Below are positions 1-8,283 of a stretch of DNA of 64,000 bases, piece after piece. The position numbers and the translations under genes are program-made. How positions within the stretch are numbered: the stretch's first letter is position 1; every line of letters starts with the position of its first letter. The notes below the pieces were generated by a model. That model did not search any database and was not told the origin of the DNA. It worked only from the letters and a program-made list of their open reading frames with translations. This DNA comes from Flavobacterium album (GTDB taxonomy: Bacteria > Bacteroidota > Bacteroidia > Flavobacteriales > Flavobacteriaceae): positions 2,958,001 to 3,022,000 of the forward strand of contig NZ_CP029186.1 in assembly GCF_003096035.1 (NCBI RefSeq), written 5' to 3'.

Positions 1-188
1 GTGCACAAAATGCTTTACGTAAACTTATTATTGCCAACGATGAAAAATATGAAGGCATCATTTTTCTGATGAAGAACCTTCTTGACATGCATAAAAGAAT
101 AAAACGCGGTGAAAATCCTCAATTATTAAACCATCTTAAAAATATTGAGCCTTACAGTGGAGAGAAAAAAGGCCCGGGATGGGAATAA
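1..188 (+). CDS. C-terminal end of an unidentified protein (5' end outside window)
   Basis: An open frame enters from the left edge (codons in frame 3) and stops at TAA 186-188, giving about 61 residues that end in KKGPGWE. The piece is rich in Lys, Leu and Asn and is predicted helical; it has no motif I recognise. It converges on ychF across a hairpin. Reality as a gene is inferred from the unbroken frame and sensible codon use; the function is unknown. Confidence 0.55.
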   Translation, partial: AQNALRKLIIANDEKYEGIIFLMKNLLDMHKRIKRGENPQLLNHLKNIEPYSGEKKGPGWE

Positions 189-217
189 AAAAGCCTGCTG
201 AATATATCCAACAGGCT
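187..217 (-). terminator. Intrinsic terminator of ychF
   Basis: An imperfect inverted repeat, AGCCTGctg / caaCAGGCT (192-200 and 209-217), is followed on the minus strand by a T-rich run (complement of 186-192). It sits just after the ychF stop and lies between convergent genes. Confidence 0.6.
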
Positions 218-247
218 CGTAATTCGTAATTTATAATTCGTAATTCC

Positions 248-1342
248 TTACACGTTAAACCTGAAATGCATTACATCCCCGTCTTTAACGATATATTCTT
301 TTCCTTCTACTTTTAACTTTCCTGCTTCTTTTACTTTCGCTTCAGTGCCATAGGTAACATAATCATCATAACCTATCACTTCTGCGCGGATGAAGCCTTT
401 CTCGAAATCCGAGTGGATCACGCCTGCTGCCTGTGGGGCTGTATCGCCAATATTGATAGTCCATGCGCGAACTTCTTTCACACCTGCGGTAAAATACGTT
501 TGCAGTGTCAGCAATTTATAAGCCGACCTGATCAGTGCCGAAGCGCCCGGCTCTTTCAGTCCAAGGTCTTCCAGGAACATCTGGCGCTCTTCGTAGGTTT
601 CAAGTTCAGTAATGTCAGCTTCGGTTCCCACAGCAAGGAACATTACCTCAGCATTCTCATCTTTCACAAGTTCGCGCACCTGTTCTACATATTTGTTGCC
701 TGTAGCGGCGGAACCTTCGTCGACGTTGCATACATACAGCACCGGCTTGGTCGTAATAAGCTGGAAATTTTCTATAAGGTCGATCTCATCCTGGTTTTGC
801 GGCACTACAGTACGGGCCGACTTCGCCTGAAGCAATGCTTCGCGTATTCTCTCTAATAGTGATACTTCTGTCTGCGCCTCTTTGCTTCCTACCTTAGCTG
901 CTTTCTTCGCTTTTTCAAGGCGTTTTTCAACCGTTTCAAGATCCTTTAGCTGAAGTTCTATATCGATGGTCTCTTTATCGCGGATAGGGTTCACACTGCC
1001 GTCAACGTGCACGATGTTGTCGTTGTCAAAACAGCGCAGCACGTGGATGATGGCATTACACTCCCTGATGTTCCCAAGGAACTGGTTGCCAAGCCCCTCG
1101 CCTTTGCTGGCGCCTTTTACAAGTCCGGCAATATCTACGATCTCAACAGTAGCAGGAACAACGCGCTCCGGGTTTACCAGCTCCTCCAGCTTTTCAAGCC
1201 TTGGATCGGGAACGTTCACTACGCCAATGTTCGGCTCGATGGTACAAAATGGAAAATTTGCGCTCTGCGCCTTGGCGTTTGACAAACAATTAAAAAGTGT
1301 CGATTTCCCTACGTTAGGCAATCCTACTATCCCTGCTTTCAT
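248..1342 (-). CDS. ychF: Redox-regulated ATPase/GTP-binding protein YchF (Obg family)
   Basis: 364 aa, full length for YchF/OLA1. The P-loop GLPNVGKST is at residues 7-15 and the G3 motif DIAG at about 70-73, followed by the glycine-rich VKGASKGEGLGNQFL stretch typical of the family. NVDE replaces the usual NKxD, which in this family goes with ATP rather than GTP preference. The C-terminal TGS-like DUF933 region (TYFTAGVKEVRAW onward) is complete. YchF associates with ribosomes and is linked to stress and translation quality control. It is a single-gene unit with its own -7 box 24 bp upstream and a terminator downstream. Confidence 0.97.
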   Translation of the reverse strand: MKAGIVGLPNVGKSTLFNCLSNAKAQSANFPFCTIEPNIGVVNVPDPRLEKLEELVNPERVVPATVEIVDIAGLVKGASKGEGLGNQFLGNIRECNAIIHVLRCFDNDNIVHVDGSVNPIRDKETIDIELQLKDLETVEKRLEKAKKAAKVGSKEAQTEVSLLERIREALLQAKSARTVVPQNQDEIDLIENFQLITTKPVLYVCNVDEGSAATGNKYVEQVRELVKDENAEVMFLAVGTEADITELETYEERQMFLEDLGLKEPGASALIRSAYKLLTLQTYFTAGVKEVRAWTINIGDTAPQAAGVIHSDFEKGFIRAEVIGYDDYVTYGTEAKVKEAGKLKVEGKEYIVKDGDVMHFRFNV

Positions 1343-1365
1343 TTATTACTGATTTTTTGAGGGTG

Positions 1366-1373
1366 CAAAGATA
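1366..1373 (-). promoter_or_regulatory. -7 promoter box of ychF
   Basis: TATCTTTG on the minus strand is an exact match to the Bacteroidota -7 consensus TAnnTTTG, 23 nt upstream of the ychF ATG. Confidence 0.65.
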
Positions 1374-1533
1374 ACACTTTGGTTCCGAGTTTCAAAGTTC
1401 CGGGTTCGGGGTTTTTGGTGCATCCAACAATACCTACGTTTCGATTGGCAACTCCGAACTCTAAACCCTAAACTAATTAACTGTTTTATAATTACTTTAT
1501 GTTTTTCTAATAACTCATTTAACAATACGCTCA

Positions 1534-1541
1534 TAACTTTG
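1534..1541 (+). promoter_or_regulatory. -7 promoter box for the 1570 gene
   Basis: TAACTTTG matches TAnnTTTG and lies 28 nt before the ATG at 1570. No TTG -33 element is evident at the usual distance. Confidence 0.6.
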
Positions 1542-1569
1542 TTTTCCATAACCTTAAAAGACAATAAGC

Positions 1570-2088
1570 ATGAAAAATATCGCAGTAATTGCAATGCTGG
1601 CAATGGGGCTTATGCTCCATGCCCAGGTAAATAAAAATGTAACGAAAGAAAGTACCACTACCACAGTAACTGTAAATAACGGCACAGGAACACCTAAGAA
1701 AGTGGTTAAAACACAAAATACGGAAGCTATCCAGAATATTGAGTTGCAGGACGCCAACAGCAACAAACTAAATAAAGACGTTAAGCAGACACCGGTAGAG
1801 GTAAATTCTTCAACGACTGTGTCCGGCGACGGGATACCAACCTATTATGAGACCAACGGGCAGCGTTACATTTTTGTACCCGACAGAAATGGCTACAAGG
1901 TATCATCCTCTACCAATGTGAATGATTTCGGCGTCATGCGTAAAACATCGAATGGCCAGTACATCTACCATTCAAAAGACAAAACAGCAATAGGCTATAT
2001 TGATGCCAACGGTAATTTTGTGGTAGAATCTTATGATGACAAATCAGACGGAGTAACGGTAGAAACCTATACAAAGGTAAGGCAGTAA
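1570..2088 (+). CDS. Secreted protein of unknown function
   Basis: 172 aa. Residues 1-18 form a signal peptide ending LMLHA before Gln. The mature N-terminal half is rich in Thr, Val, Asn and Lys (a TTTTVTV run) and probably disordered. The C-terminal half has repeated Tyr/Gly/Asn segments (RYIFVPDRNGYK, GQYIYHSKDKTAIGYIDANG) like short beta-hairpin repeats. No catalytic motif and no T9SS sorting domain is visible, so periplasmic or surface location is inferred only from the signal. It is monocistronic, with a promoter box and a strong terminator. Confidence 0.8.
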   Translation: MKNIAVIAMLAMGLMLHAQVNKNVTKESTTTTVTVNNGTGTPKKVVKTQNTEAIQNIELQDANSNKLNKDVKQTPVEVNSSTTVSGDGIPTYYETNGQRYIFVPDRNGYKVSSSTNVNDFGVMRKTSNGQYIYHSKDKTAIGYIDANGNFVVESYDDKSDGVTVETYTKVRQ

Positions 2089-2116
2089 TTTATCGGCTTA
2101 AATTTGCTATGATAGA

Positions 2117-2149
2117 AAATCCTGAAGTGTAATGCTTCAGGATTTTTTG
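2117..2149 (+). terminator. Intrinsic terminator
   Basis: Perfect 11-bp stem AAATCCTGAAG / CTTCAGGATTT (2117-2127, 2135-2145) followed by T residues. A near-identical hairpin recurs at 3705-3736. Confidence 0.85.
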
Positions 2150-2207
2150 TTGCAATTTAGTAATGATTAAATTTAACAGCAGCGAAAATTACTGACACAT
2201 AGTTTTA

Positions 2208-2215
2208 TATATTTG
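2208..2215 (+). promoter_or_regulatory. -7 promoter box for the 2248-3685 operon
   Basis: TATATTTG is an exact TAnnTTTG match 32 nt before the ATG at 2248. It should drive both secreted-protein genes, which are separated by a single base. Confidence 0.65.
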
Positions 2216-2247
2216 CCCGTAAAGCAATTAACCAATACTAAATTTAA

Positions 2248-2679
2248 ATGAAGCAAAAATTACTCATTCTTTTCGGCCTGGCCGTATCGGGTGTTTACGC
2301 ACAAAGCGGTGTAAACAGCGGTGCCGTGTCCGGCAACAGCCTTATCTATTCTGTAGGTGAGATATATGTGCTGCCGGTTGGAAATCCCAACGGTGCGTCA
2401 TCGGGTACCATCGGCGCCATATCGCGTATTGAATTCCTTGGCATTGACGAAATAGCAGTTACTGAAAAAGGTATTAAAGTCTACCCCAACCCTACGGCAC
2501 ATTCTGTTTATTTTGAAACGACAGAAATAATTAGCAATGTAGAAGTATATGATACCAATGGGCGGCTTGTAATTTCCTTAAAACCGCAAAACAACCAGGC
2601 TGACCTTAGCATATTGCAAAGCGGCACTTACATTATCAGGACAAACAACAATCAATCATTTAAAGTTATAAAGAAATAA
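2248..2679 (+). CDS. Small T9SS type A sorting-domain protein
   Basis: 143 aa: a signal peptide (residues 1-18, cleavage after VYA), a short Ser/Gly-rich middle, and a C-terminal type A T9SS sorting domain from about residue 75. The domain shows KVYPNPT, then VEVYDTNGRLV, LSILQSGTYIIR and the basic end FKVIKK. The CTD directs export across the outer membrane by T9SS and usually surface anchoring. Nearly the whole mature protein is the sorting domain plus a linker, so it may be a minimal surface protein. It is co-transcribed with the next gene. Confidence 0.88.
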   Translation: MKQKLLILFGLAVSGVYAQSGVNSGAVSGNSLIYSVGEIYVLPVGNPNGASSGTIGAISRIEFLGIDEIAVTEKGIKVYPNPTAHSVYFETTEIISNVEVYDTNGRLVISLKPQNNQADLSILQSGTYIIRTNNNQSFKVIKK

Positions 2680-2680
2680 C

Positions 2681-3685
2681 ATGAAAAAAATATTACTTTC
2701 CGCTCTTCTTTTATTATCTGCAATTACGTTCGCTCAGGGCCCTCAGGGTATCAGTTACCAGGCAGTGGCTTTTACCAGTGGCGGCAACCCTGTGGTTAAC
2801 GGTACTGTAGGCATCAGGATAAGCATACTGGATAACTCGGCAACCGGTACCGTTGTTTACTCAGAAACTCACAGTAAACCTACTAATGCCCAGGGATTAT
2901 TCAACCTGAACATAGGCCAGGGAACAGCAGTTACCGGGACCTTTAGCGCTATAAGCTGGGGCGTTAATACAAAATTCCTTAAAGTTGAGGTAGACCCTGC
3001 AGGTGGCACATCTTACAGTATTACAGGCACTAACCAGCTTATGAGCGTGCCTTATGCGCTATATGCACAAAACGTTGGTGATAATGCTCTTGCCGGTATT
3101 GGCACCGGAGCTTTAAAAAGCAGCAGCTACGCAGTTATAGATAATAATAAAGTTCACGTATTCAGCAACGGTGCTTGGTATACACAAACAGCTACCAGCG
3201 AGATTTATAGTTCGTCTATAATAAACTCTAACGGAAACTTTGCCGTGATAGACAACAATAAGGTGTATGGCTTCAGCAATGGCACGTGGAGTACAAAAGT
3301 CTGCTCTGGAGAGGTATACAGTTCAGCTATCATTACGTCCGGTGGCAAGTTTGCCATAAGAGATGGAAGCAACGTCCATATTTTTTACAATGGAAGCTGG
3401 AGTACACAAACCTGCTCAGGGGAAGTATATGCTTCAGACATTATAATTTCTGAAGGTAATTTTATAATAATTGACCAGAATAATGCACATGCATTCAGTA
3501 ACGGTACATGGGCTACTAAAACCTGCTCGAGTGAGGTATATAACAGTGCTGTAATTAGTTCTAATGGTAATTTCATCATCAGGGACGGCAATAATGTCCA
3601 TGGCTTTAATAACGGCGTATGGGCAACAAAAACATGTTCTTCAGAGGTGTATAATAGCGCTATTATTAACTCAGTAACTAATTAA
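2681..3685 (+). CDS. Secreted repeat protein with five 37-residue C-terminal repeats
   Basis: 334 aa with a signal peptide (1-18). Residues 20-130 match the N-terminal domain common in Bacteroidota surface proteins (GISYQAVA, VVYSETHSKPTNAQGLFNLNIG, LMSVPYALYA). Residues 150-334 are exactly five tandem 37-residue units (111 bp each), each with the pattern (Y/F)xIxDxNxVHxFxNGxWxTxTCSxEVY. The repeats resemble tailspike or adhesin-type beta modules, but I recognise no named family. No T9SS CTD is seen. The repeats are similar in DNA, so copy number could change by slippage or recombination. It begins one base after the upstream stop. Confidence 0.82.
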   Translation: MKKILLSALLLLSAITFAQGPQGISYQAVAFTSGGNPVVNGTVGIRISILDNSATGTVVYSETHSKPTNAQGLFNLNIGQGTAVTGTFSAISWGVNTKFLKVEVDPAGGTSYSITGTNQLMSVPYALYAQNVGDNALAGIGTGALKSSSYAVIDNNKVHVFSNGAWYTQTATSEIYSSSIINSNGNFAVIDNNKVYGFSNGTWSTKVCSGEVYSSAIITSGGKFAIRDGSNVHIFYNGSWSTQTCSGEVYASDIIISEGNFIIIDQNNAHAFSNGTWATKTCSSEVYNSAVISSNGNFIIRDGNNVHGFNNGVWATKTCSSEVYNSAIINSVTN

Positions 3686-3704
3686 TATCTTCTATTAATA
3701 AACA

Positions 3705-3737
3705 AAAAATCCTGAAGCCTAACTTCAGGATTTTTTT
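3705..3737 (+). terminator. Intrinsic terminator
   Basis: Stem AAAAATCCTGAAG / CTTCAGGATTTTT with a T-rich tail. It can also work for the convergent ferredoxin transcript. Confidence 0.85.
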
Positions 3738-3774
3738 ATTTGAGATAAGTTGTCTGTTTATAAAACGTTTAAGC

Positions 3775-4125
3775 CTATTCATTATGTAAGAATGCCTGCC
3801 TGTTAAGCAGTGTTTCCTCGCTTTCCACGTGGTTATCATCGGGCACGCAGCAATCTACCGGGCAAACGGCAGCACATTGCGGCTCGTCATGGAAACCTTT
3901 GCATTCCGTACATTTATCGGGCACTATATAGTAAATATCATCCGATATAGGTGTGCGTGGTTCATCCGCGTCCACTTCTTCTCCGGTAGGTAGTACTACC
4001 CTTCCTTTTAGTGCAGTACCATCTTTATACCTCCAGTCATCGGCACCTTCGTAGATGGCCGTGTTTGGGCATTCGGGCTCGCAGGCACCGCAGTTGATAC
4101 ATTCGTCTGTTATAATAATAGCCAT
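3775..4125 (-). CDS. 4Fe-4S dicluster ferredoxin
   Basis: 116 aa. Two Cys clusters are visible: [12 protein letters not shown] at residues 9-20, and a second beginning [13 protein letters not shown] and continuing AAVCPVDCC, which has the extended spacing of the bacterial-type 2[4Fe-4S] ferredoxins. It is a soluble cytoplasmic electron carrier. It is divergent from an acyl-CoA reductase gene, an arrangement I recall from flavobacteria together with serC and serA; its redox partner is not shown by the sequence. Its start is supported by a -7 box 36 nt upstream. Confidence 0.93.
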   Translation of the reverse strand: MAIIITDECINCGACEPECPNTAIYEGADDWRYKDGTALKGRVVLPTGEEVDADEPRTPISDDIYYIVPDKCTECKGFHDEPQCAAVCPVDCCVPDDNHVESEETLLNRQAFLHNE

Positions 4126-4149
4126 GGCTTATGTCTTAGTATTAATACG

Positions 4150-4157
4150 TAAATTTG
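4150..4157 (+). promoter_or_regulatory. -7 promoter box for acyl-CoA reductase
   Basis: TAAATTTG is an exact -7 consensus. The TTG inside it (4155) would extend the reading frame, but transcription should begin about 4162, so the ATG at 4197 is the better start. Confidence 0.65.
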
Positions 4158-4160
4158 CAG

Positions 4161-4168
4161 CAAAATTA
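4161..4168 (-). promoter_or_regulatory. -7 promoter box for ferredoxin
   Basis: TAATTTTG on the minus strand, with TTTG (4189-4192) 20 bp further upstream as a -33 element. It is only 3 bp from the opposing -7 box at 4150-4157. Confidence 0.65.
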
Positions 4169-4196
4169 CGTCCAAATCAATTCATACGCAAACATA

Positions 4197-5255
4197 ATGA
4201 CGTTAACAGAAACAAAAAAAGCATTCATAGAGCTGGGTAAATTCCTATCACAATTTTCTTTAGATGGAAATCATAAAAACCCGGAAGTGCTTCATAATGA
4301 AGATTTCTACGATAACTTTATAACGCTTATAGAACTTTCCAGGTCGCACAACGGCTGGTATACCGAAGAGCAGGTTTATTTTTCAATAAAGTCCTGGGCC
4401 GAAGCGCTTACTCCTGAAAATCTGGATAAATGGCTTGAAAATTACAACCTTGAGAACAGCGGCGGCAAATCGGTAGGGCTTATCCTGGCAGGCAATATCC
4501 CGTTAGTAGGGTTTCATGATTTCCTATCGGTGCTAATCACAGGGCACACCGCTCTGGTAAAGATGTCGTCGAACGACCAGCATCTGCTTCCGTTTTTAGA
4601 GAAATACCTCATCGCTGTAGAGCCAAAATTGAAAGAGCGCATTGTTTTTACGGAAGGAAAGCTCGAAAATTTCGATGCCGTTATCGCTACCGGAAGCAAC
4701 AACACAGCCCGTTATTTTGAATATTATTTTAAGGACAAGCCCTCCATCATTCGCAAAAACAGGAACTCGGTAGCCGTGCTTACGGGCAACGAAAGCAAAG
4801 AAGAGCTTGTTGGCCTGGGGGAAGACATCTTCCGTTACTTTGGTTTGGGATGCCGCAATGTATCTAAATTGTTTGTTCCGAAAGGTTATGACTTTAAAGA
4901 TTTTTTTGAAGCAATCTATGAATACAGGGATGTGATCTTCTATGAGAAATATGCCAACAATTACGACTATAATAAGGCAGTTTTCCTGATGAGCAATTTT
5001 AAGCTCCTGGATAACGAATTCCTTACGCTTAAAGAAGACAGCAGCTATGCCTCCCCTATTTCGAGTGTATTCTACGAATATTATGATGATATTAATGAAG
5101 TGATGGCAAGGCTTACTGCCGAAAACGGGCAGATCCAATGTATCGTAGGTAAAGAAACTATAAAGGGCAGCATCCCTTTTGGGCAGACACAAAAACCTGC
5201 CTTGTGGGATTATGCCGATAATGTGGATACCATTGCATTTTTGTCAAAAATATAG
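4197..5255 (+). CDS. Acyl-CoA reductase (LuxC family)
   Basis: 352 aa from the ATG at 4197; an in-frame TTG at 4155 is rejected because it lies inside the promoter box. The family is recognised from the aldehyde-dehydrogenase-like cofactor region GLILAGNIPLVGFHD, the segment NTARYFEYYFKDKP and the reactive-Cys region YFGLGCRNVSKLF. LuxC-type enzymes reduce activated fatty acids to aldehydes using NADPH; in flavobacteria the in vivo substrate is not known to me. Promoter divergent from ferredoxin, serC follows 75 bp downstream. Confidence 0.85.
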   Translation: MTLTETKKAFIELGKFLSQFSLDGNHKNPEVLHNEDFYDNFITLIELSRSHNGWYTEEQVYFSIKSWAEALTPENLDKWLENYNLENSGGKSVGLILAGNIPLVGFHDFLSVLITGHTALVKMSSNDQHLLPFLEKYLIAVEPKLKERIVFTEGKLENFDAVIATGSNNTARYFEYYFKDKPSIIRKNRNSVAVLTGNESKEELVGLGEDIFRYFGLGCRNVSKLFVPKGYDFKDFFEAIYEYRDVIFYEKYANNYDYNKAVFLMSNFKLLDNEFLTLKEDSSYASPISSVFYEYYDDINEVMARLTAENGQIQCIVGKETIKGSIPFGQTQKPALWDYADNVDTIAFLSKI

Positions 5256-5330
5256 CGGAATTATTTGTAATAATTTCTGCGTTTTTCAGTTCCTATTTTG
5301 GAAATTTGCACGACCAAATTACATCTGTAA

Positions 5331-6401
5331 ATGAAAAAACATAATTTCAGTGCAGGGCCTTCGATCCTGCCGCAGGAAGTTTTCGAAAAAGCCTCACAGG
5401 CGGTGCTTGAATTTAATAATTCCGGGCTCTCTTTATTGGAAATATCCCATCGCAGCAAGGATTTTGTTGCGGTAATGGAAGAAGCAAGGGCTCTTGTGCT
5501 GGAACTAATGGGGCTTACCGGAAAAGGCTACCAGGCGTTATTCCTTTCGGGTGGCGCCAGCATGGAGTTCGTGAGGGTTCCCTATAATTTTATGACCAAA
5601 AGCGGAAAAGCCGCTTATCTTGATACCGGTACCTGGGCAGCAGCAGCGCTGAAAGAAGCCCGGGAGTTTGGCGACACGATTGTCGTAGCCTCTTCTAAAT
5701 CTGATAATTATAATTACATCCCAAAAGAGTATACTATACCTGCTGATGCAGATTATTTCCATTGCACCAGCAATAACACGATATTCGGTACGCAGATGCA
5801 TTCTTTCCCGGCAACAGAAGTGCCTATAGTTTGCGATATGAGTTCTGATATATTTTCCCGTAAGGTGGATTTCTCGAAATTCGGGATGATCTATGCCGGT
5901 GCGCAAAAGAATATGGGCCCCGCGGGTACAACGCTTGTGGTAGTTAAGGAGGAATTGCTGGGCAAGACCGGCAGGCATATCCCGTCGATACTGGATTACA
6001 AGCAGCACATCGATAAGGAAAGCATGTACAATACGCCATCGGTATTTGCGGTGTATACTTCTTACTTAACACTCCAGTGGCTCAAAAACAATGGAGGTAT
6101 TGAAGCCATGGAAAAGAAAAACGATGCCAAAGCGGAGCTGCTATATGCTGAGATCGACCGCAACCCGCTATTTGTCGGTACTGCGAAAACTGAAGACCGT
6201 TCTAAAATGAACATTACCTTCCTTTTGAACGATGCATCGCACAACGAACAATTTGACAAACTCTGGAAAGCAGCAGGCATCAGCGGGCTTGCCGGGCACA
6301 GGTCGGTTGGCGGTTATCGCGCATCCATCTATAACGCCATGCCGATTGAGAGTGTACAGGTGTTGGTGGATGTTATGAGAGAACTGGAAAAGAAAGTTTA
6401 A
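5331..6401 (+). CDS. serC: 3-phosphoserine/phosphohydroxythreonine aminotransferase
   Basis: 356 aa, normal length. The class V aminotransferase signature begins at the N-terminus (HNFSAGPSILP). The PLP lysine is K193 in AGAQKNMGPAGT, and the C-terminal GHRSVGGYRASIYNA substrate motif is present. It converts 3-phosphohydroxypyruvate to phosphoserine with glutamate, and also serves PLP synthesis. It is followed by a serA-like dehydrogenase, so the first two steps of serine biosynthesis are adjacent. A near -7 match (gAAATTTG) lies upstream but is weak. Confidence 0.96.
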   Translation: MKKHNFSAGPSILPQEVFEKASQAVLEFNNSGLSLLEISHRSKDFVAVMEEARALVLELMGLTGKGYQALFLSGGASMEFVRVPYNFMTKSGKAAYLDTGTWAAAALKEAREFGDTIVVASSKSDNYNYIPKEYTIPADADYFHCTSNNTIFGTQMHSFPATEVPIVCDMSSDIFSRKVDFSKFGMIYAGAQKNMGPAGTTLVVVKEELLGKTGRHIPSILDYKQHIDKESMYNTPSVFAVYTSYLTLQWLKNNGGIEAMEKKNDAKAELLYAEIDRNPLFVGTAKTEDRSKMNITFLLNDASHNEQFDKLWKAAGISGLAGHRSVGGYRASIYNAMPIESVQVLVDVMRELEKKV

Positions 6402-6499
6402 TTTGTTTAAAGTTTAAAGTTTCAGGTTGCCACTCATGACCTTATAAGTCCGAGTGAAGTTCAATCTGAATTCTGAAATCTAAAATCTGAAATCCTATA

Positions 6500-7465
6500 A
6501 TGAAAATATTAGCAAACGACGGCATCTCTAAAAGCGGTATTGCCGCCCTTGAAGAAGCCGGTTTTGAAGTGATCACGACCAAAGTAGCCCAGGAACAGGT
6601 GGCTAACTATATAAATAATAATAATATAAGCGTAATCCTTGTGCGAAGTGCAACCAAGGTACGAAAGGACATTATCGATGCCTGTCCCAGGCTTAAGATC
6701 ATAGGCCGCGGCGGTGTGGGAATGGACAATATCGATGTGGAGTATGCCCGCGAAAAAGGCATCCACGTAATCAACACCCCGGCATCGTCATCCGATTCGG
6801 TGGCAGAGCTGGTGTTTGCGCATTTGTTTACCGGAGTGCGTTTTCTTTACGATGCCAACCGAAATATGCCACTGGAAGGTGACACCAATTTTGAAGGGCT
6901 TAAAAAAACGTATGCCAACGGTATCGAGCTTCGCGGCAAGACACTGGGCATTATCGGCTTCGGGCGTATAGGGCGTTCGGTAGCCAGGATAGCTTTAGGC
7001 TTAGGAATGCGTGTTATCGCTTCTGATAAATTTGTAGGCAATGCCGAAATACGCGTTGATTTCTACAACGGGCAGTTCATCAATGTAGATATCCCTACGG
7101 AGCCTATGGAAGATATCCTGAAGCATGCCGATTTTATTACGCTGCATGTTCCTGCGCAGGAAAGCGGCTACGTAATTGGAGCGGCAGAACTGGAAGCCAT
7201 GAAAGATGGCGTGGGTATCATCAATGCTGCACGTGGCGGCATTATTGATGAAGTAGCGCTTATCGATGCACTGGAATCCGGTAAGGTAGCATTTGCGGGC
7301 CTTGATGTTTTTGAAGACGAGCCAAAACCTGCCATCCAGGTACTGATGCATCCTAAAGTATCACTTACCCCACACATAGGCGCAGCAACGCTTGAAGCAC
7401 AGGACCGTATAGGCACTGAGCTGGCAGAGCAGATAGTTAGCTTGCTGAAAACGGAGAATTTATAA
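6500..7465 (+). CDS. serA: D-2-hydroxyacid dehydrogenase, probable D-3-phosphoglycerate dehydrogenase
   Basis: 321 aa, the short form without the C-terminal ACT domain. The NAD-binding GxGxxG is in GIIGFGRIGRSVAR; catalytic Arg is in INAARGGIIDE, Glu in DVFEDEPKP and His in LTPHIGAAT. It oxidises 3-phosphoglycerate to 3-phosphohydroxypyruvate. Assignment to serA rests on position directly after serC; by sequence alone it could be another hydroxyacid dehydrogenase. The 98-bp gap before it holds degenerate short direct repeats (GTTTAAA; TCTGAAATC) that look like interspersed-repeat remains. Confidence 0.88.
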   Translation: MKILANDGISKSGIAALEEAGFEVITTKVAQEQVANYINNNNISVILVRSATKVRKDIIDACPRLKIIGRGGVGMDNIDVEYAREKGIHVINTPASSSDSVAELVFAHLFTGVRFLYDANRNMPLEGDTNFEGLKKTYANGIELRGKTLGIIGFGRIGRSVARIALGLGMRVIASDKFVGNAEIRVDFYNGQFINVDIPTEPMEDILKHADFITLHVPAQESGYVIGAAELEAMKDGVGIINAARGGIIDEVALIDALESGKVAFAGLDVFEDEPKPAIQVLMHPKVSLTPHIGAATLEAQDRIGTELAEQIVSLLKTENL

Positions 7466-7539
7466 GGGTTTTATTATTGCGATTCCGCGCCTGTAGATAA
7501 GTTTGGTATCTGCCCGGGGGATTAAAATTTTTATGATGC

Positions 7540-8283
7540 ATGAAAAGAAAAATGTTATTTTTCGCCACCATCGCAGCGATGCTTTGCACCTCCTGTATGT
7601 CTTTAGCCCTGAAAATGATTGGCGCTTATGACAAGGAAAGCAGTGTTTCCTATTATTCGAATGCTGATAAAACTGTTGCATACATCCCAATGAAGCACAT
7701 TGGGCCGAAGGAATTTTATGGAAATGTAAAAAGCAAAGTAGATTCGCTACAGCGGGAAGGCTATATTGTATTTATGGAAAGCGTACGTGTGACCGATTCC
7801 CTGACCCCTCAGCAAAAAGATACGCTGAAGTGGAAGATCAGGAAGCTTACAGGTATATCGATTAGCCAATCCGGTTATATTGATACCATAAACGGTACGC
7901 TGATGGGACACAAATTCAAAAATAAAAAAGGCCTTATCAACCAGCCCCGATATTCCAGGATGGGTGTTGACACCCTAAAGGGACGCGTTGTAGACGTACC
8001 TATGAACCATCTCATTAAAGCGTACGAAGACGAATACGGCCCGATACAACTCAATGACTGCGATTATGTGCTGGCATTCGACAAAAAATATGAATGCGGA
8101 AGGATAGCTACAAAGGAATCGAATGCCATGATACTGGACTATCGCAACAGGCACCTTGCCGAAGCCATTGTAGCGGAACCCTCTAAAAAAATTATCGTAA
8201 TGTATGGCGCACTCCATGAAAAAGGCATGATCAAAGAATTGAAATCCATAGATTCTGCATGGGTAGCCAAACCTAAGCTATGA
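7540..8283 (+). CDS. Lipoprotein of unknown function, possible TraB/ChaN-like fold
   Basis: 247 aa. A short hydrophobic N-terminus leads to a lipobox-like AMLCTSC, so the protein is probably lipidated at Cys. The C-terminal part (VLAFDKKY, LDYRNRHLAEAI, KKIIVMYGALHEKGM) resembles the TraB/pheromone-shutdown superfamily pattern RNxxxA plus GxxH, which is a weak, recognition-based guess. The stop overlaps the next ATG by four bases (ATGA), so it is translationally coupled to the pseudouridine synthase. Confidence 0.75.
   Translation: MKRKMLFFATIAAMLCTSCMSLALKMIGAYDKESSVSYYSNADKTVAYIPMKHIGPKEFYGNVKSKVDSLQREGYIVFMESVRVTDSLTPQQKDTLKWKIRKLTGISISQSGYIDTINGTLMGHKFKNKKGLINQPRYSRMGVDTLKGRVVDVPMNHLIKAYEDEYGPIQLNDCDYVLAFDKKYECGRIATKESNAMILDYRNRHLAEAIVAEPSKKIIVMYGALHEKGMIKELKSIDSAWVAKPKL

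Noticed and set aside
413..1352. Plus-strand open frames opposite ychF
   Set aside because: They lie entirely within ychF on the other strand, with no promoter or domain signal.
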